Translations under genes and position numbers: made by a program | The notes under the pieces: model-generated | Seen by the model: only the letters and a program-made list of their open reading frames with translations | The model's database searches: none | What the model was told of the DNA's origin: nothing | DNA from: Prunus persica | Lineage: Eukaryota > Streptophyta > Magnoliopsida > Rosales > Rosaceae | DNA length: 64,000 bases | Direction: 5' to 3' | Assembly: GCF_000346465.2 (NCBI RefSeq) | Contig: NC_034014.1 | Span: forward strand, 7,902,890 to 7,966,889 | Shown: in pieces, positions 33,464-44,420 of the stretch | How positions within the stretch are numbered: the stretch's first letter is position 1 | Layout: the number at the start of each line of letters is the position of its first letter

Positions 33464-34403
33464 GAAGGTCTAAAATATTGGGGGTTTCGGAAATATTGGT
33501 AGTTCAAAAATACGGAAATATTGATGAAAATATATGGAAAATGTCGATATCAGTAAAAATTGAATAAAAACCACGTAAATTGTAAGAAAAACTTGAAAAT
33601 TTTGATTCAAACCTTAGAGGATGTCATTTAGTCATTTATCTATTATTTTATCACAAACAATTGGAAGGAAATGCATTGCATGGTCGATTTAATTGATTAA
33701 GTTGATTATATAGCGAGCTAACAGATACTGAGAGTGTAGAAAATATGTAGTAATTAATGAAAGAAGATTAAACACACCATAATCAATTATTTATAATGTT
33801 TTACTGCAATATTTAACACTTTATATATTGCATGGTAAGATACATGAGTAACTTAGTACTACATAGAGTTCCTATAAGATTCAAATTTTGCAATGTCTTC
33901 ATCATCTCTATGTGTACTGTGAAGAGTGGTCATCAAATGATAAATCCCCAAAATATTTTTGTATGTATTTGTTAACATGTCACCCTTATGAATCTGAGAT
34001 TGGTTGACGTTGCCCATAAGCAAAATCATTTGAAGATTAGGTCTTTGATTCTTTCCATGAGCCACTCGATTCCATCCCAAAAGGCATGGGAATATAAAGG
34101 GTTGATTTTGCGTACAACATTAGCTACTACTTCTCATTCCATCCCAAAAGGTGGTGCTTTTTTTTTCTTTTCCATTCCATGTACATATTCTAATATTATC
34201 GATAATATCCCAATATTTTGTCCAAATGTTATTAAAGAGAGAGCGAAATTCTCGGATCCAAAATTTCCCCGATATTATTGATACTTATACAATAATTGTA
34301 TGGATAGGTTCCAAAAAATCTTCCTCTTTTCTATAAAAAAAAAAAAAAAAAAATTCCTCTTCCCAAAAAAAAAAAACAATAATATTAATATTTTAGACCT
34401 TAA
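33464..34403. mobile_element. non-autonomous TIR element, GAAATATCG family, copy B
   Basis: The ends AAGGTCTAAAATATT (33464) and AATATTTTAGACCTT (to 34403) are perfect 15-bp inverted repeats. The left 390 bp match copy A (4331-5417), and the right side has the same ATCGATAATATC-type motifs. It interrupts the duplicated XTH-flank segment, so it arrived after that duplication. No exact target duplication was recognised, and there is no transposase. Confidence 0.65.
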
Positions 34404-34573
34404 TAAAAATAAGATGCCTATGATACACATAAAATTGTAAAATGGACTTTGGATTGGATAGATGCTGATCAAATTAGTGACAATAATTTAATCAGATGCA
34501 CAAACTAAATTGAAGGAGAATGATAAAGTGACAACAATTTTTCATAATTAGGCAAGCATGCCGGAGTCAAAGT

Positions 34574-35089
34574 TATAGAATGGTACTGTATCACAACGTC
34601 AATTGGTGATACTTTCATTCAAAATATGTCATGTGTTATTTTTTAAAAATAATTAAAAAAAAATTTGACAACTGACGTTGAATTTATTTTTAACTTTAAA
34701 ATAAAATTAAGAAAATAGGAAAAAGAAAAAGCCACCGCCCATCCGTTGCCTCCCCTCACTGCCTTGCCCTCCCTCTCTTTTTCTTCCTCCCTCCATCTCT
34801 TTACTCCATAAACAATAACTATTGCCCATAAAGAATCCAATGTATTCCAATACATAGAATTTTGAACCATAAGATCGGCGGCAAAGGAAGACAGTGCGAG
34901 GTAGGGAACTGGGTTGTGGTGTGGTGGGTTTTGGCATCTTTTGTTTTATGGTTTTTTAAAATTTATTAAAAAGGAAATAATGAATTTTAAATCTGGCTGT
35001 TAAAAAGTTAATAATTTATTTTAATAGACTGGTACGTGTCATATTTTAAATGAAAATATCACAACGTGATAATACTATATTATTCTATA
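34574..35089. mobile_element. MITE with TIRs of about 50 bp
   Basis: The left end (TATAGAATGGTACTGTATCA, then TTTCATTCAAAATATG) mirrors the right end (CATATTTTAAATGAAAATATC, then AATACTATATTATTCTATA) with a few mismatches. The interior is non-coding and purine/pyrimidine biased. It is the second insertion in the duplicated XTH flank. Confidence 0.65.
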
Positions 35090-35853
35090 ATTTTTCTCAT
35101 GTTTGAAGTGGTCTTTACCATTCCACTTTTTTAACAACCCTTTTAATTCCTGACAAAAATAAATGATAATTGTACAGATAATAAAATTATTTACAATTAT
35201 GATATATTGACCCTTTTAGTGTTGGCCCTCATTTAAGATAATAAAATAATTTACAATTCGATCGATAGAATAATTTACATTTACAATTATGAAGAATCAA
35301 GTGGTTAATGTGATAGGCTACCTTGGGCCTTGACCTTTGCCAAAGTGATATTATTTAGTCTATAGGGCTTTGGTTTGAATTTTGGGCCTCCGGTAATCCA
35401 TAAAAGAAAAACAATTATGACCACTGACACCAACATATCATATCATCCCCTACTGAGTCCATTATTCAAGCACTGACTCACCGCAGCTTTAGCTTACAAC
35501 TCACCTATTTTCATGTAGCTTGTCCATTAGCTTTCTCTGACAATTTCGCTACAGTATTTTTTTGTGTGAAATAATTTGACTTTTGAAAGCTTCTGAAAAT
35601 TTTATGTCATTTCAGCAGATTCAACACTTACAGCTGTTCAGCTTTTCTTGTACAAAATATTGAAATGTGACAATTTGGATAGAAACGTTTAAAGAAACGT
35701 GGCACCCCTAAATGTATTAAATAAAAAAATAATCTAGCCAAAAATAATAGAAAAGAAAAATTCCCACATAGCTTATTGCAAATAGGAAGGCCAACAAAAC
35801 CACATCTCAATTTCTCACAACCTACTTTCTATCAATACACACAGAATCAAACA

Positions 35854-36273
35854 ATGTCGAAGAAGCCTGATTCAAAGCCTGCGTATGGTTATTGTGGCTA
35901 CCTAGAAGTGATGCCTTTGAGCAAGGGATCGTCTTCTTCACAGCTCAACGAGTCTGCAGAACTTCAGATCAAAGATCGATATTCGTATAAGGATGCATAT
36001 GGTGGAGGAGGTTCAAGCAGCTTTACTGAGAGCTACAAGGCTGGGGAGTTTGTGGACAAGAGCACTGGTGGCTTGGGCTACAAGCAGGAGGCAAACTACA
36101 CCTCCATTGACAAGTATGTGAACAAGGAGCTAGGGTTTACCACTGAGTACCAGACCCAGGTGAAGTTCAAGAAGTCTGTTTACCCTAACAAGACCCAAGT
36201 GAAGTTCAAGAAGTCTGCTTCTCCTTATAAGAGTGGAACCAAGTCCTACAACAATCGCGTTGACTATTATTAA
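35854..36273 (+). CDS. small lysine-rich repeat protein B, 139 aa, unknown function
   Basis: Paralogue of 30593-31075 in tandem orientation. It starts MSKKPDSKPAYGYCGYLEVM and ends NNRVDYY. The order is the same: serine run, IKDRYSYKDAYGGGG, GGLGYKQEANYTS, KELGFTTEYQTQVK, then only two tail units (SVYPNKTQVKFK and SASPYKSGTK). An in-frame upstream ATG at 35776 would add 26 residues, but the conserved paralogue start and leader place initiation at 35854. The shared 5' and 3' flanks support a duplicated transcription unit. Function unknown. Confidence 0.7.
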   Translation: MSKKPDSKPAYGYCGYLEVMPLSKGSSSSQLNESAELQIKDRYSYKDAYGGGGSSSFTESYKAGEFVDKSTGGLGYKQEANYTSIDKYVNKELGFTTEYQTQVKFKKSVYPNKTQVKFKKSASPYKSGTKSYNNRVDYY

Positions 36274-39024
36274 TTAGGTTTAGATGTTCACTGGGATGTT
36301 TTGGTATTTTGAAATGGGGGCTTACTTAGTTATGTGTCTAAGCTTGTTTATGTTTACTTGGATTAATCTCCTGCTATCCGCTGTCAATGTGAATGAAATA
36401 GCTCTCTCTTTCTTATGTAATGAACTTGTAAGTTGTTATTATGTCTAGCTTGTGTATTTATATATAAATGTGTGTTTCTGTTCTGAGTCAATGTGTAAAT
36501 TGTCTAATTATATATAAATGCCATGTTGCTACTTCGACAACATGGCATCAACAAAGGCCCAACGAAGGTGGAACTATTAAGCGCTCTTGTGCTGAAATGT
36601 GTAGTTAAAGCTGCTAAACTTCGATCGAAATCAGGGAGATCGGTACTCCTGCAAGCCGTGGACTAGCGCAGGAGAATGGTCCGTCCCGTCCCGGACAATG
36701 CTGTTTGATTACCCCTATGTGCTTCAGTAACCACATGATTTTGTTTGATACAAAATGGGGTGAAGATATTGAAGCTTTGGGGACCGTGGACGCAGAAGTG
36801 ATGGCTATATTTGATCGTGATGAGATGCTTCTTGAACCCAAGTGCAATTGACATGAGTGTCGACCCCGCATTTGATGTGAGAACCAATCGATATTTGTTG
36901 TTATGAAATACATGTATCCATTTTCCACATATGTGTTGCATATTCTTTGTTTCATTAGAACAAGAGATAAAAAGCGAGAACAAAAATTTTAGCAAAAATA
37001 TATAAAATGATGTCAAATCATAACAGATTGACAAACTAGCTAGCTTTTGTTGTATGGTATTTTTCTTCCCAACGTCGAAAGAGATACTAAATTTGAATTC
37101 TCCTATCCACTTTATAAAATTTTTATAAAAAAAATTGTAGTTTTGGGAAATGAATTTGTACTTCTTCTTGAAGACCTTTGCACCTTGAAACTAAGAAAAG
37201 ACGATCGCCAGTCTTTGAACAGATTGGTGTGGTGTGAGTCAAAAAGTCACTGATATCTAAGTTAGTATGATTGTATGAAGAGAAAGACAGATTAAAAGAT
37301 AAGTATTGTTGCGCTTATTAAATTTATTGTGGGTATCTTTTTCTTTTTGTTGATTTTTGGATCCAATCATTGTTTTGAACATTTTATCATTAAAAGGAAA
37401 TAATGAAGAAAAAAAATTGAAATGTCTTCTTTTACACACTTCACCACATAATTCAAATTTAAAAAATTGAAGCCTTGTATTGTCGATGCACATGAAACAA
37501 CCAAAAAATTCAAGATACAATCTATTTATTTATGTGATATAATACTTTTTAAAATGTCAAACTATTTTCTTCATTTTTTTTATACAAGCAATATTAGGGG
37601 AATGAAGAATCGAACCTACGACCTCAAGCACATAGGTAAATATTCTTAACCACTTGAACTACAAGTCACGTGCACTATTTTTCTTCCTCTTGTGTAGGCG
37701 AAGTGCCATTCTAAGAGACGTAGTTTCAATTTTGGCTTCAAAAACAACGTGATTGCAATTATTTATTGGGCCAGTCCTCATTGTAGGCCCAAAAGTCACA
37801 TAACGTGGAGTACAAGAAAGCCAAAAACCTAGTACACTTCTACTTTTAAGAGAAGTCGTAATTGGATTATGGCTCCTTGTAGAACCAGAAAACCCAAGAG
37901 AGAAAAAACTGGAGAATCATTACACTAACAAATATCAAGTACAAGAAATCAATGGGACTTTAAGCACATCACCATTTGTCTTTAGGCAGCAGGAATCCTC
38001 CAAAGTTGTTGCACTGGTACCAAGCTCAAAATCGAAAATATGCAGAGGAAAAATAGAGGGTTCTTTAGTTCAATTTCCTCCGTGATTTTTATCAAAATTG
38101 AACTGAACCATATCGATTCAATTTGGACCGTGCCTGTCATTACTTTCAATTATTACCTTTCCAAGGATTGAGATTGATTTGGAAATGACATAAGAGCCCA
38201 TGGCACTAATATGGTTTTACTTTAGTTGGATACCGTATCCGTGATCACTGACAAACCCACACCGTCACTTAAATTGTTTGTATAAAAATAAAGGGTCTTT
38301 TAAAACCTCTGACACACCTCGGCTGGCAACCTGCTGGCTCGATTAAACCTGTCTGTCCCTTCCTCTGACATTTCATATTCCCGCCTTTTTTCCCCCTCCT
38401 CCTTTTCTATTCCTACAATTATTTACTTGTTTATTCATCTTTTCTTTTCCCAGCTTTCCTGATTTCTCAACGTTCTAGGCCAAACACAAGCACGAATTAT
38501 TATGCCCCAACCCCCAAAAAATAATAATAATAATAATAAAATAATATAAATTTCCTTTTGAAATGCATTATTCCTTGGCTTTGCAAGTTGCAACCCAATA
38601 CATATATATATATTTATAAAATAACAAAAAGTGAAAATATTGGTATAAAAATTATTGGGTTATATTTTTAGAATATTCAAAACTATACACAGATCGCACG
38701 AGATTTGGAAAAGAAAGAAAAAAACAACAAAAAGTAGGGCTAGAATATAATGGGATTTCCTTACTTTTTTTCTGTAGAAATTTTTTTGACTTTACAGTAT
38801 TTGTTTCAGGTTTACATGTACAAAGAGTATTGATCACATTTACTGCCAACCGCACAAACAGCCACTGAGACCTCGCCATTTCAGAGATGCGGGTCCCACC
38901 AAGCACGTACCACAAAAAAATCTAGCTGTCGTCAACTATACAATGCAGCAAACGCGATGCGCACCCATTGGCTGGCACACCATTTCTCCTTCCCCAAATT
39001 CCACTTGTCCACGCGGTCGGCGTC
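36274..39024. other. intergenic between protein B and the GT47 gene
   Basis: It begins with the conserved 3' UTR (to about 36480). A coding-like 76-codon stretch lies at 36621-36851 (plus). A possible inverse tRNA-like SINE remnant (GAATCGAACCTACGACCTCA) is near 37609. An (AAT)n run is at 38521-38538. The remainder is AT-rich without genes. The last 100 bases act as the 3' flank of the GT47 gene. Confidence 0.45.
36621..36851 (+). pseudogene. open coding-like fragment, unknown
   Basis: The plus frame reads IEIREIGTPASRGLAQENGP, then LITPMCFSNHMILFDTKWGE, then AEVMAIFDRDEMLLEPKCN and a stop. It is open for 76 codons after an in-frame TAA, with protein-like composition and a possible acceptor (ATCAG|GGAG). 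The minus strand is also open here, so chance cannot be excluded. I do not recognise the family. Confidence 0.25.
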
Positions 39025-40722
39025 CTATTGGCTCGAAACTCTCGACCTTCTGTACGACCTGGCCCGCTTGTTCGCCAGAGCGGAAAGAACCCGCCACGTG
39101 GCGTCGCCTTCATGGACACGATCGTTGAACATCAGGGCCCGCGGAACGCGCGGGTCCCACAGGTTCTTTTGAATTGCGCTCAAGTTGGTCGCCGCCACGT
39201 GTTCGAGTATCTCGGCCAGCTTACTCACGTCTTTCTCCGCTACGTTTACCGATATCTCCGCCCACGGAACGACGTCGTCGAACGGCAACCTGATCCCGTC
39301 CGCTATGATCACCGGCACGCAGCCCAGGGCGACTGATTCAACCAGTCTAGGGCTCCACGGGGCCCACCCCAAGGGGCAGAGGCAAAACACCGACCGCACG
39401 ATCTCCGACTGGTAACCGGCGAACCGATGCCTCTGCAGGAAGAACCTCCGGTCACCGTTGTAATTCCGCCACAGCATTGTCCTCACCCGCCTTGAAAAAG
39501 ACGAGGGTAAATCAGTCAATTCACAAAACATAATGATTATGAGTTTGATTAGTTTCATTTACTTGCTTAATTATTAAACAATTATTACTTGCTGTAGAAA
39601 CGGCCGCTGATGTTTTTTGGGTGGACCTCCATCTTGCCCCGGAAGAAAGCGAAGATGTCTCGCCGGCCGACGATCGGAGATTTCTCCAGCGTCCTCAGTA
39701 CACTTTCCGGCGAAACGTACGGCGGAATGACCACATTCTCAACCTCTTGACATGGGTGTTTCTGTTTCACACCGAACGTCTGTAACACGATGGAGTTCTT
39801 TAAGAACCCCGGTATCCCATCCGATATCGCCACATCCTCCTGAGAAAATGAAAACCAAGAAAACTATTTTAGAAATCCAGAAAAACAAAAACAAAAAAGA
39901 AACGTTTTTTTGTTGTTTGTCACCGCCCAGTTGAATTACCATGGTGTGGAAGCAAGAACCGAAGTCATGGGAAGCGACGAAGACGTGGTCGGAGCCGTGG
40001 GACCGATCCCAAAATGGGTGTTGGGTGGATATTAAGTTAATGGCGGAGGCTATGAGAGAACGAGCGTGGCCTATTGCCGGGAAGCCATTGACGGTGCTGA
40101 AGTTGCAGGAAACGTACACAGGGACGAAGAAGAAGTCCGCTTCGTATGGGTCAACGGTCAAATATTCGCTTGTCAAAAGCGCCCTGTGAATGGCGACCTC
40201 GGAAGCAAACAAGTGGGTGCTGCATCTCTCGTTTTTTAGCCAATCCGTGTTGTATTTCGCTGGCAAATCGTATACGAAAATCTTCAAGTCGTTGAAGGGC
40301 AAGCCTGAAAAACACAGAAAAAAACCATGTGCTTGAGAATTAATTCATCAAATTTGTCTAAAAATTATGAAAAGAAAAATATGGAATTTTTTTAGATTGA
40401 CGAAAATGGGTTATTGACCTTGTTTCTGTGTGATGTTATTGGTGGTGGATTCGAAGAGGGCACGAGAGGCTAAGCTTGAGAAATGTGTTTTGGAGAGGGA
40501 GGTGGGTTGTTTGTTGTTGTTCTGATTGGGGTGGTTGCTGATGAGATAGGAGCTGAAGAAGTAGAAGGAGAGGGAGAGCCAGAGAACCCATTTGCAATTT
40601 CTATAAAAGAAGCTTTTTTTCTCTAATTGAGGTACTGATGATCTTCCATGTTTGCTGGGCAAGAGCTTCATTCTGACATAGAACCCTCTGTTTTTCGGGG
40701 CTCTGATCTTCTGTTCCAACAT
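39025..40722 (-). CDS. FRA8: GT47 exostosin-family glycosyltransferase, FRA8/IRX7-like, 4 exons
   Basis: Exons on the minus strand are 40722-40419, 40304-39940, 39839-39589 and 39490-39025. All introns are GT..AG with matching phases, giving 461 aa. A basic N-terminus precedes one signal-anchor helix at about residues 45-62 (WVLWLSLSFYFFSSYL), the type II topology of Golgi enzymes, followed by an Asn/Ser-rich stem. The exostosin domain starts at LKIFVYDLPAKYNTDWL and includes CNFSTVNGFPAIGHARSL, GSDHVFVASHDFGSCFHTM, VVIPPYVSPESV, FAFFRGKMEVHPKN and the nucleotide-sugar region CPLGWAPWSPRLVESVALGC with VPVIIADGIRLPF. These match FRA8/IRX7 and F8H, which are needed for the reducing-end sequence of glucuronoxylan in secondary walls (family knowledge). 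Length is close to FRA8 (about 450). Met18 is an alternative start. FRA8 versus F8H needs a tree. Confidence 0.9.
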
Positions 40723-42629
40723 CTCATTTAAAAACCGAGAAAAGATTCAAGCTTTTGGTGAAATATTCTTAGAAAACGAAAGGGTTTTCAGTGGTTGCGG
40801 GAGGGCTTTCGGTTCTTGGTCTGGTGATGAAGTGGAAACGAAGGAACAGTGACGGATGAAATGTGGGTTTGTTGGCGTTTCGTTTTTAGACCAAAAAATA
40901 AAATAAAGAAATGGAGAAAAAGTTCAAATCTTTGATGTGGTTGAGCTCTGTTTACAAGTGAAAATAGAATAAAAATTGATATTAAGAAATAATCAAATAA
41001 TAAAGAATGAAAATGGTGTGCACAGTTGCAGACAGAGATCAGAGAGGAAGAACTGGGTTTCAGGGCGTCACATGGTGGTGAAGGATAGCAGAAGAAAGAA
41101 CGGACCTCGGCGATGGTCTCGGGTTGCTGTAATGTAATGTAATGTAATGTTTCTTTGGGAGACAGGTCCTTTCAGAATTGGACAGCTCAAATGACGAAAT
41201 TGCCCTCGGTATTTCGTACCTTCAAAATTTGACAGTTTTCACTTGGTGCTGGGTGGCTTTTAGGCTTCTTTTTTTTTAATAAAAAAAAGCATTATGCTAA
41301 AGTGGATGATTTTATCTTTGTATTATCCGATAAGCCAGTCTGTAAGCATCTGCTTAATCAATCTAACACCATCAATAACACCTGTCTCTCAGTTGCGGTC
41401 ATCAGTATAATCATTCATTCCTTGTATTTGGGTGTTTATCATAAGTACTATTTTGATTAATATTTCACACGAAAAGTAATAGAATCGGTCGAGAATTTTA
41501 TTTCATTTATAAAAAGTAATTTAAAAAACAGAGAGAATGTTCTGTATAGGGGCAAATATGGTATAAGAAATTAACGTCCAAAAAAGGCTTCACAGCGTGG
41601 CCACATTGAAAAAGGAGCATTTTTTGGGCAAAATGGGGCACTTCATAAAGTACCTTTGGAAGCTCATGCTGTTGAGGAGGATATGCAATTAAAATGGAGA
41701 TCAAAGAGCAGGGAATGCTTTAGTTATGAAACCTAGGATGAGAGAATGCCACGAAATCATTGAAATTTCCGTGTAAATTTAAAGTTAGTGGTTTCAACCG
41801 TAATTTTAAATGGGGATTTGGTAATAACAACACGAACCAATTCATCCCAAAAATATCCACTCGTTTTTGGATGATCCGAGCATTAAATTAAGGGAGATAT
41901 TGCGGCATGGACATTCCAGAAAATGTTACGGAAAAAACTTCACTTCTTAAAATTGAGGACGAATTCTTAAAAATTTTTAAAGAAAACAAAAATTAAAAGA
42001 ATTTGACGAGTGTCAAAAGGGGTTATGCACTCTCCTCGATAACATAGAAAATAAATTGCTCTTCGAAAGTGTTTGAAGCCTTTTTAAGGATGTCAATAAC
42101 AACTCCGTCATTTGACAAAAAACAAAATGAAAAAACAATTGCGTGAGAAAGAAGGAGCCTTTTTTTGTTGTTGCTTAGAACGATCTTTGATTTTACACCG
42201 TGCATCACCGTAATTGAATACTCTAATCTTCTCTTTCAAAGTGAGAAGGACCTGGGTATCTATCTATTGCCCTCTTCTTTTCCAGGACCAATCAATTTGG
42301 TCACACGTAAGTAGCAACAAAAAGTAAGAGAAATGAAGTCGTTGTTTCAATAAATATTGGTTGCCTTAAATATTCGGAGACTAAGTCTTTTGGTCCTAAA
42401 AAAAAGTTAGGCACAAATTTATGAAGAGCAATGAAAGTTACCCAATTCAGCTACCAAAGTTTTTTAGTCGCTTATTATTTTTAGTTTCTTGTCACGCATC
42501 TCACATTCCAAAATTATTTTTCACACATTTTCCCCATCTTCATCGCCCAATATGCTCAACAAGGTTTATCATATGCAAAAATTCAACTAACTTTTTGGTT
42601 GTCTTTGTGACACTGGTGGAAAAAATTTA
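40723..42629. other. upstream region of the GT47 gene, no further gene
   Basis: The 5' leader and promoter of the minus-strand GT47 gene lie at its left end. A TGTAATG pentamer array (four units of TAATG) is at about 41129-41152. The rest is AT-rich and unassigned. Confidence 0.45.
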
Positions 42630-42966
42630 GGGATATTTGTAGAAATGTCACCTGAACTTATACATCAATTTCAATTTGTCACCTGACTTTAACATCATCC
42701 AATTTTCCATCCATTTTGAATTGTATTTTAGTCTTTCCAAGCAAAAGGGTTTACATAGCTTTATATTTAAATTATATAAAAACGAGAGTTTACATATTGG
42801 AAAGACTAAAATATCATTTACAATGGATGAAAAATTAAATGATGTTAAAGTCAGGTGACAAATCATGGATTTTGAAAACTTAAGGTGACATTTTGCTTAA
42901 ATTTTTCTTTAAGGTGACAAATTGAAATTTATGTATAAGTTTAGGTGATATTTCTACAAAAATCCC
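42630..42966. mobile_element. foldback MITE, 337 bp, TIR about 55 bp, 9-bp TSD
   Basis: GGGATATTTGTAGAAATGTC, then ACTTATACATCAATTTCAAT and TTGTCACCT at the left mirror AGGTGACAAATTGAAATTTAT, then GTGATATTTCTACAAAAATCCC at the right. A second nested inverted pair (GTCACCTGACTTTAACATCAT with ATGATGTTAAAGTCAGGTGAC) makes almost the whole element self-complementary. The flanks AAAAATTTA (42621-42629) and AAAAACTTA (42967-42975) are a 9-bp target duplication with one mismatch, as for Mutator-like elements. Confidence 0.85.
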
Positions 42967-43586
42967 AAAAACTTATAATCTTATTGCAAATGAATTATTC
43001 TTTTTAGTATAAACCTTAATCACTTACTTAAATAATTATGTCATTTTAATTATTGCAACAAAAATTCCTTCAATAAAATCAAAAGTATTTTGCTCAAGCC
43101 TAAACTATCAATAGTGGTCTGGTTTGGTTTGATTTCTTCGTAGTTTTAGTTCACACTATAGTAAAATTGCAGCGTTAATAATTTATTAATTTGATCATGA
43201 TGAAGAAGTGAAACCGATCCAAATCATACCGCACCTCCTTATTTCATAAACCTATCACGCATGTTGGATCATTCATGAATATTCTTCTTATTAATCCGTA
43301 AACTATTTCGCATGAACCCACCAGCTTTAATAAAATTTCATCACTTGATTGATTACCTGGCCACAAAACAATGGTGAGACAAATCAGAAAAGCATTCAGT
43401 TTTTATGAGAATTTAACATCTCGTGCACGGCAAGCTGTGGATTGAATTTGGTTACGTCAACCTCAAAAAAGAAGGCTAATAATAATGAAACGAAAAAAGA
43501 CAAAAGTAAATGAAAACGAACTGAAAATGCAACAAATATAATCATGGCCTGCTTAATATTCAATGCTAAGATTATGTCACATTTGA

Positions 43587-43588
<2 letters not shown>

Positions 43589-43626
<38 letters not shown>
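43589..43626. repeat. (AG)19 microsatellite
   Basis: An uninterrupted AG dinucleotide run of 38 bases. Frames through it encode spurious Ser-Leu or Arg-Glu repeats. Confidence 0.95.
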
Positions 43627-43630
<4 letters not shown>

Positions 43631-44246
43631 TGGTCCAACTCCAACCAAGGGAAAGGAAAAATAATAGAGGATTAGTTGTTATAATTAAGGATTAGTATTA
43701 ATTAATTATTAGATTACTTGTTTGAGTTGCCAAGCACTTTTCATAAGTTGTTATCATCCAAATGGTAGTGGGCATACCACATTCGTGTGGATGAAGCATC
43801 GGAATATTTGGTAGAATTTATTGACATACCTACCGTAAAAATAAAATAAATAAATAAATACCATTTTGAAAAATAAAAATAATTCGTGAGCTTTTTTGGC
43901 ATACTGTCTAGCTGTCTAGCTTAGCTAATTGAGTTGGGTTGAAGAAAGTGAATGCTGTGTTTGGCCTTGTTAATTATGGAAAGGTGTGCTGAAAATGAAG
44001 GCTAAATATAAAAGATTATCTCAAATTTTGTGCATAATTTGGTGGAGGCTTTCTAAACAAGTTAAAGATCTCGTGTTAGTGAAAAGTTTGGTCTAAAAAT
44101 TCAAGAACCATTCGTGTAATAAATTAAACGTTATGCACCTTCTTCTGCTTGTTTGTCCCAAAAATAGGGTTCAATGAGTTTTTATTTATTTATTATAAAT
44201 TTTAATTTAAAAGAAAAAATGGTAATGAGAAAAACCTCTATAATTT

Positions 44247-44420
44247 CACTACTAAAAAAAGGGGCCAAGCCTAGCTGTGTTGGGATCCACCGTTTATAGC
44301 CCGGGATAATATTCACAGTGGTAAATAGTTAATGGCGACACCTACAACTACCATGATTGTCTGTGGCAAACATGAATATAGGCCACGAATTGTCTATAGC
44401 TTATAATAAAGTTTTCTAGA
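44247..44420 (+). mobile_element. left end of a CACTA-like element (relic)
   Basis: CACTACTAAAAAAA at 44247 is the standard start of plant CACTA (En/Spm) terminal repeats. It is followed by a GC-richer block with recurrent GGC(C/A)A and TATAGC motifs like subterminal repeats. I found no matching TTTTTTTAGTAGTG end, so this is a fragment. Confidence 0.4.

Larger units (their letters stand above)
32159..35410 (+). pseudogene. diverged duplicate of the XTH 3' region, XTH exon 4 lost
   Basis: The block opens with ATAGTATGGAACCCTACTGA, the end of XTH exon 3 (AIVWNPTEI), and continues collinearly with XTH intron 3 (13846-14220 against 32159-32525). It then jumps to copies of 16130-16260 (at 32590-32640 and 33366-33410), 16459-16510 (34411-34450) and 16516-16560 (35358-35405). 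The shared landmark AATGAACCCTTAAGATGTGA is identical in both. XTH exon 4 is deleted, the exon 3 donor region has GATCAAGTGAG for GATCATGTGAG, and at least two transposons (33464-34403 and 34574-35089) have inserted. It is a non-functional relic of a local duplication lying between the two small repeat-protein genes. Confidence 0.85.

Noticed and set aside
37600..37680. Possible tRNA gene in inverse orientation (GAATCGAACC)
   Set aside because: Only a B-box-like stretch is present; no acceptor or anticodon stem could be paired, so at most a SINE relic. The same holds near 5163-5250 and 45655-45715.
41129..41152. TAATG pentamer array as a regulatory repeat
   Set aside because: Only four units and no matching motif elsewhere; treated as a short microsatellite.
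43396..43644. Frame with a Ser-Leu repeat
   Set aside because: Produced by the (AG)19 microsatellite; the same applies to frames over 46597-46847.
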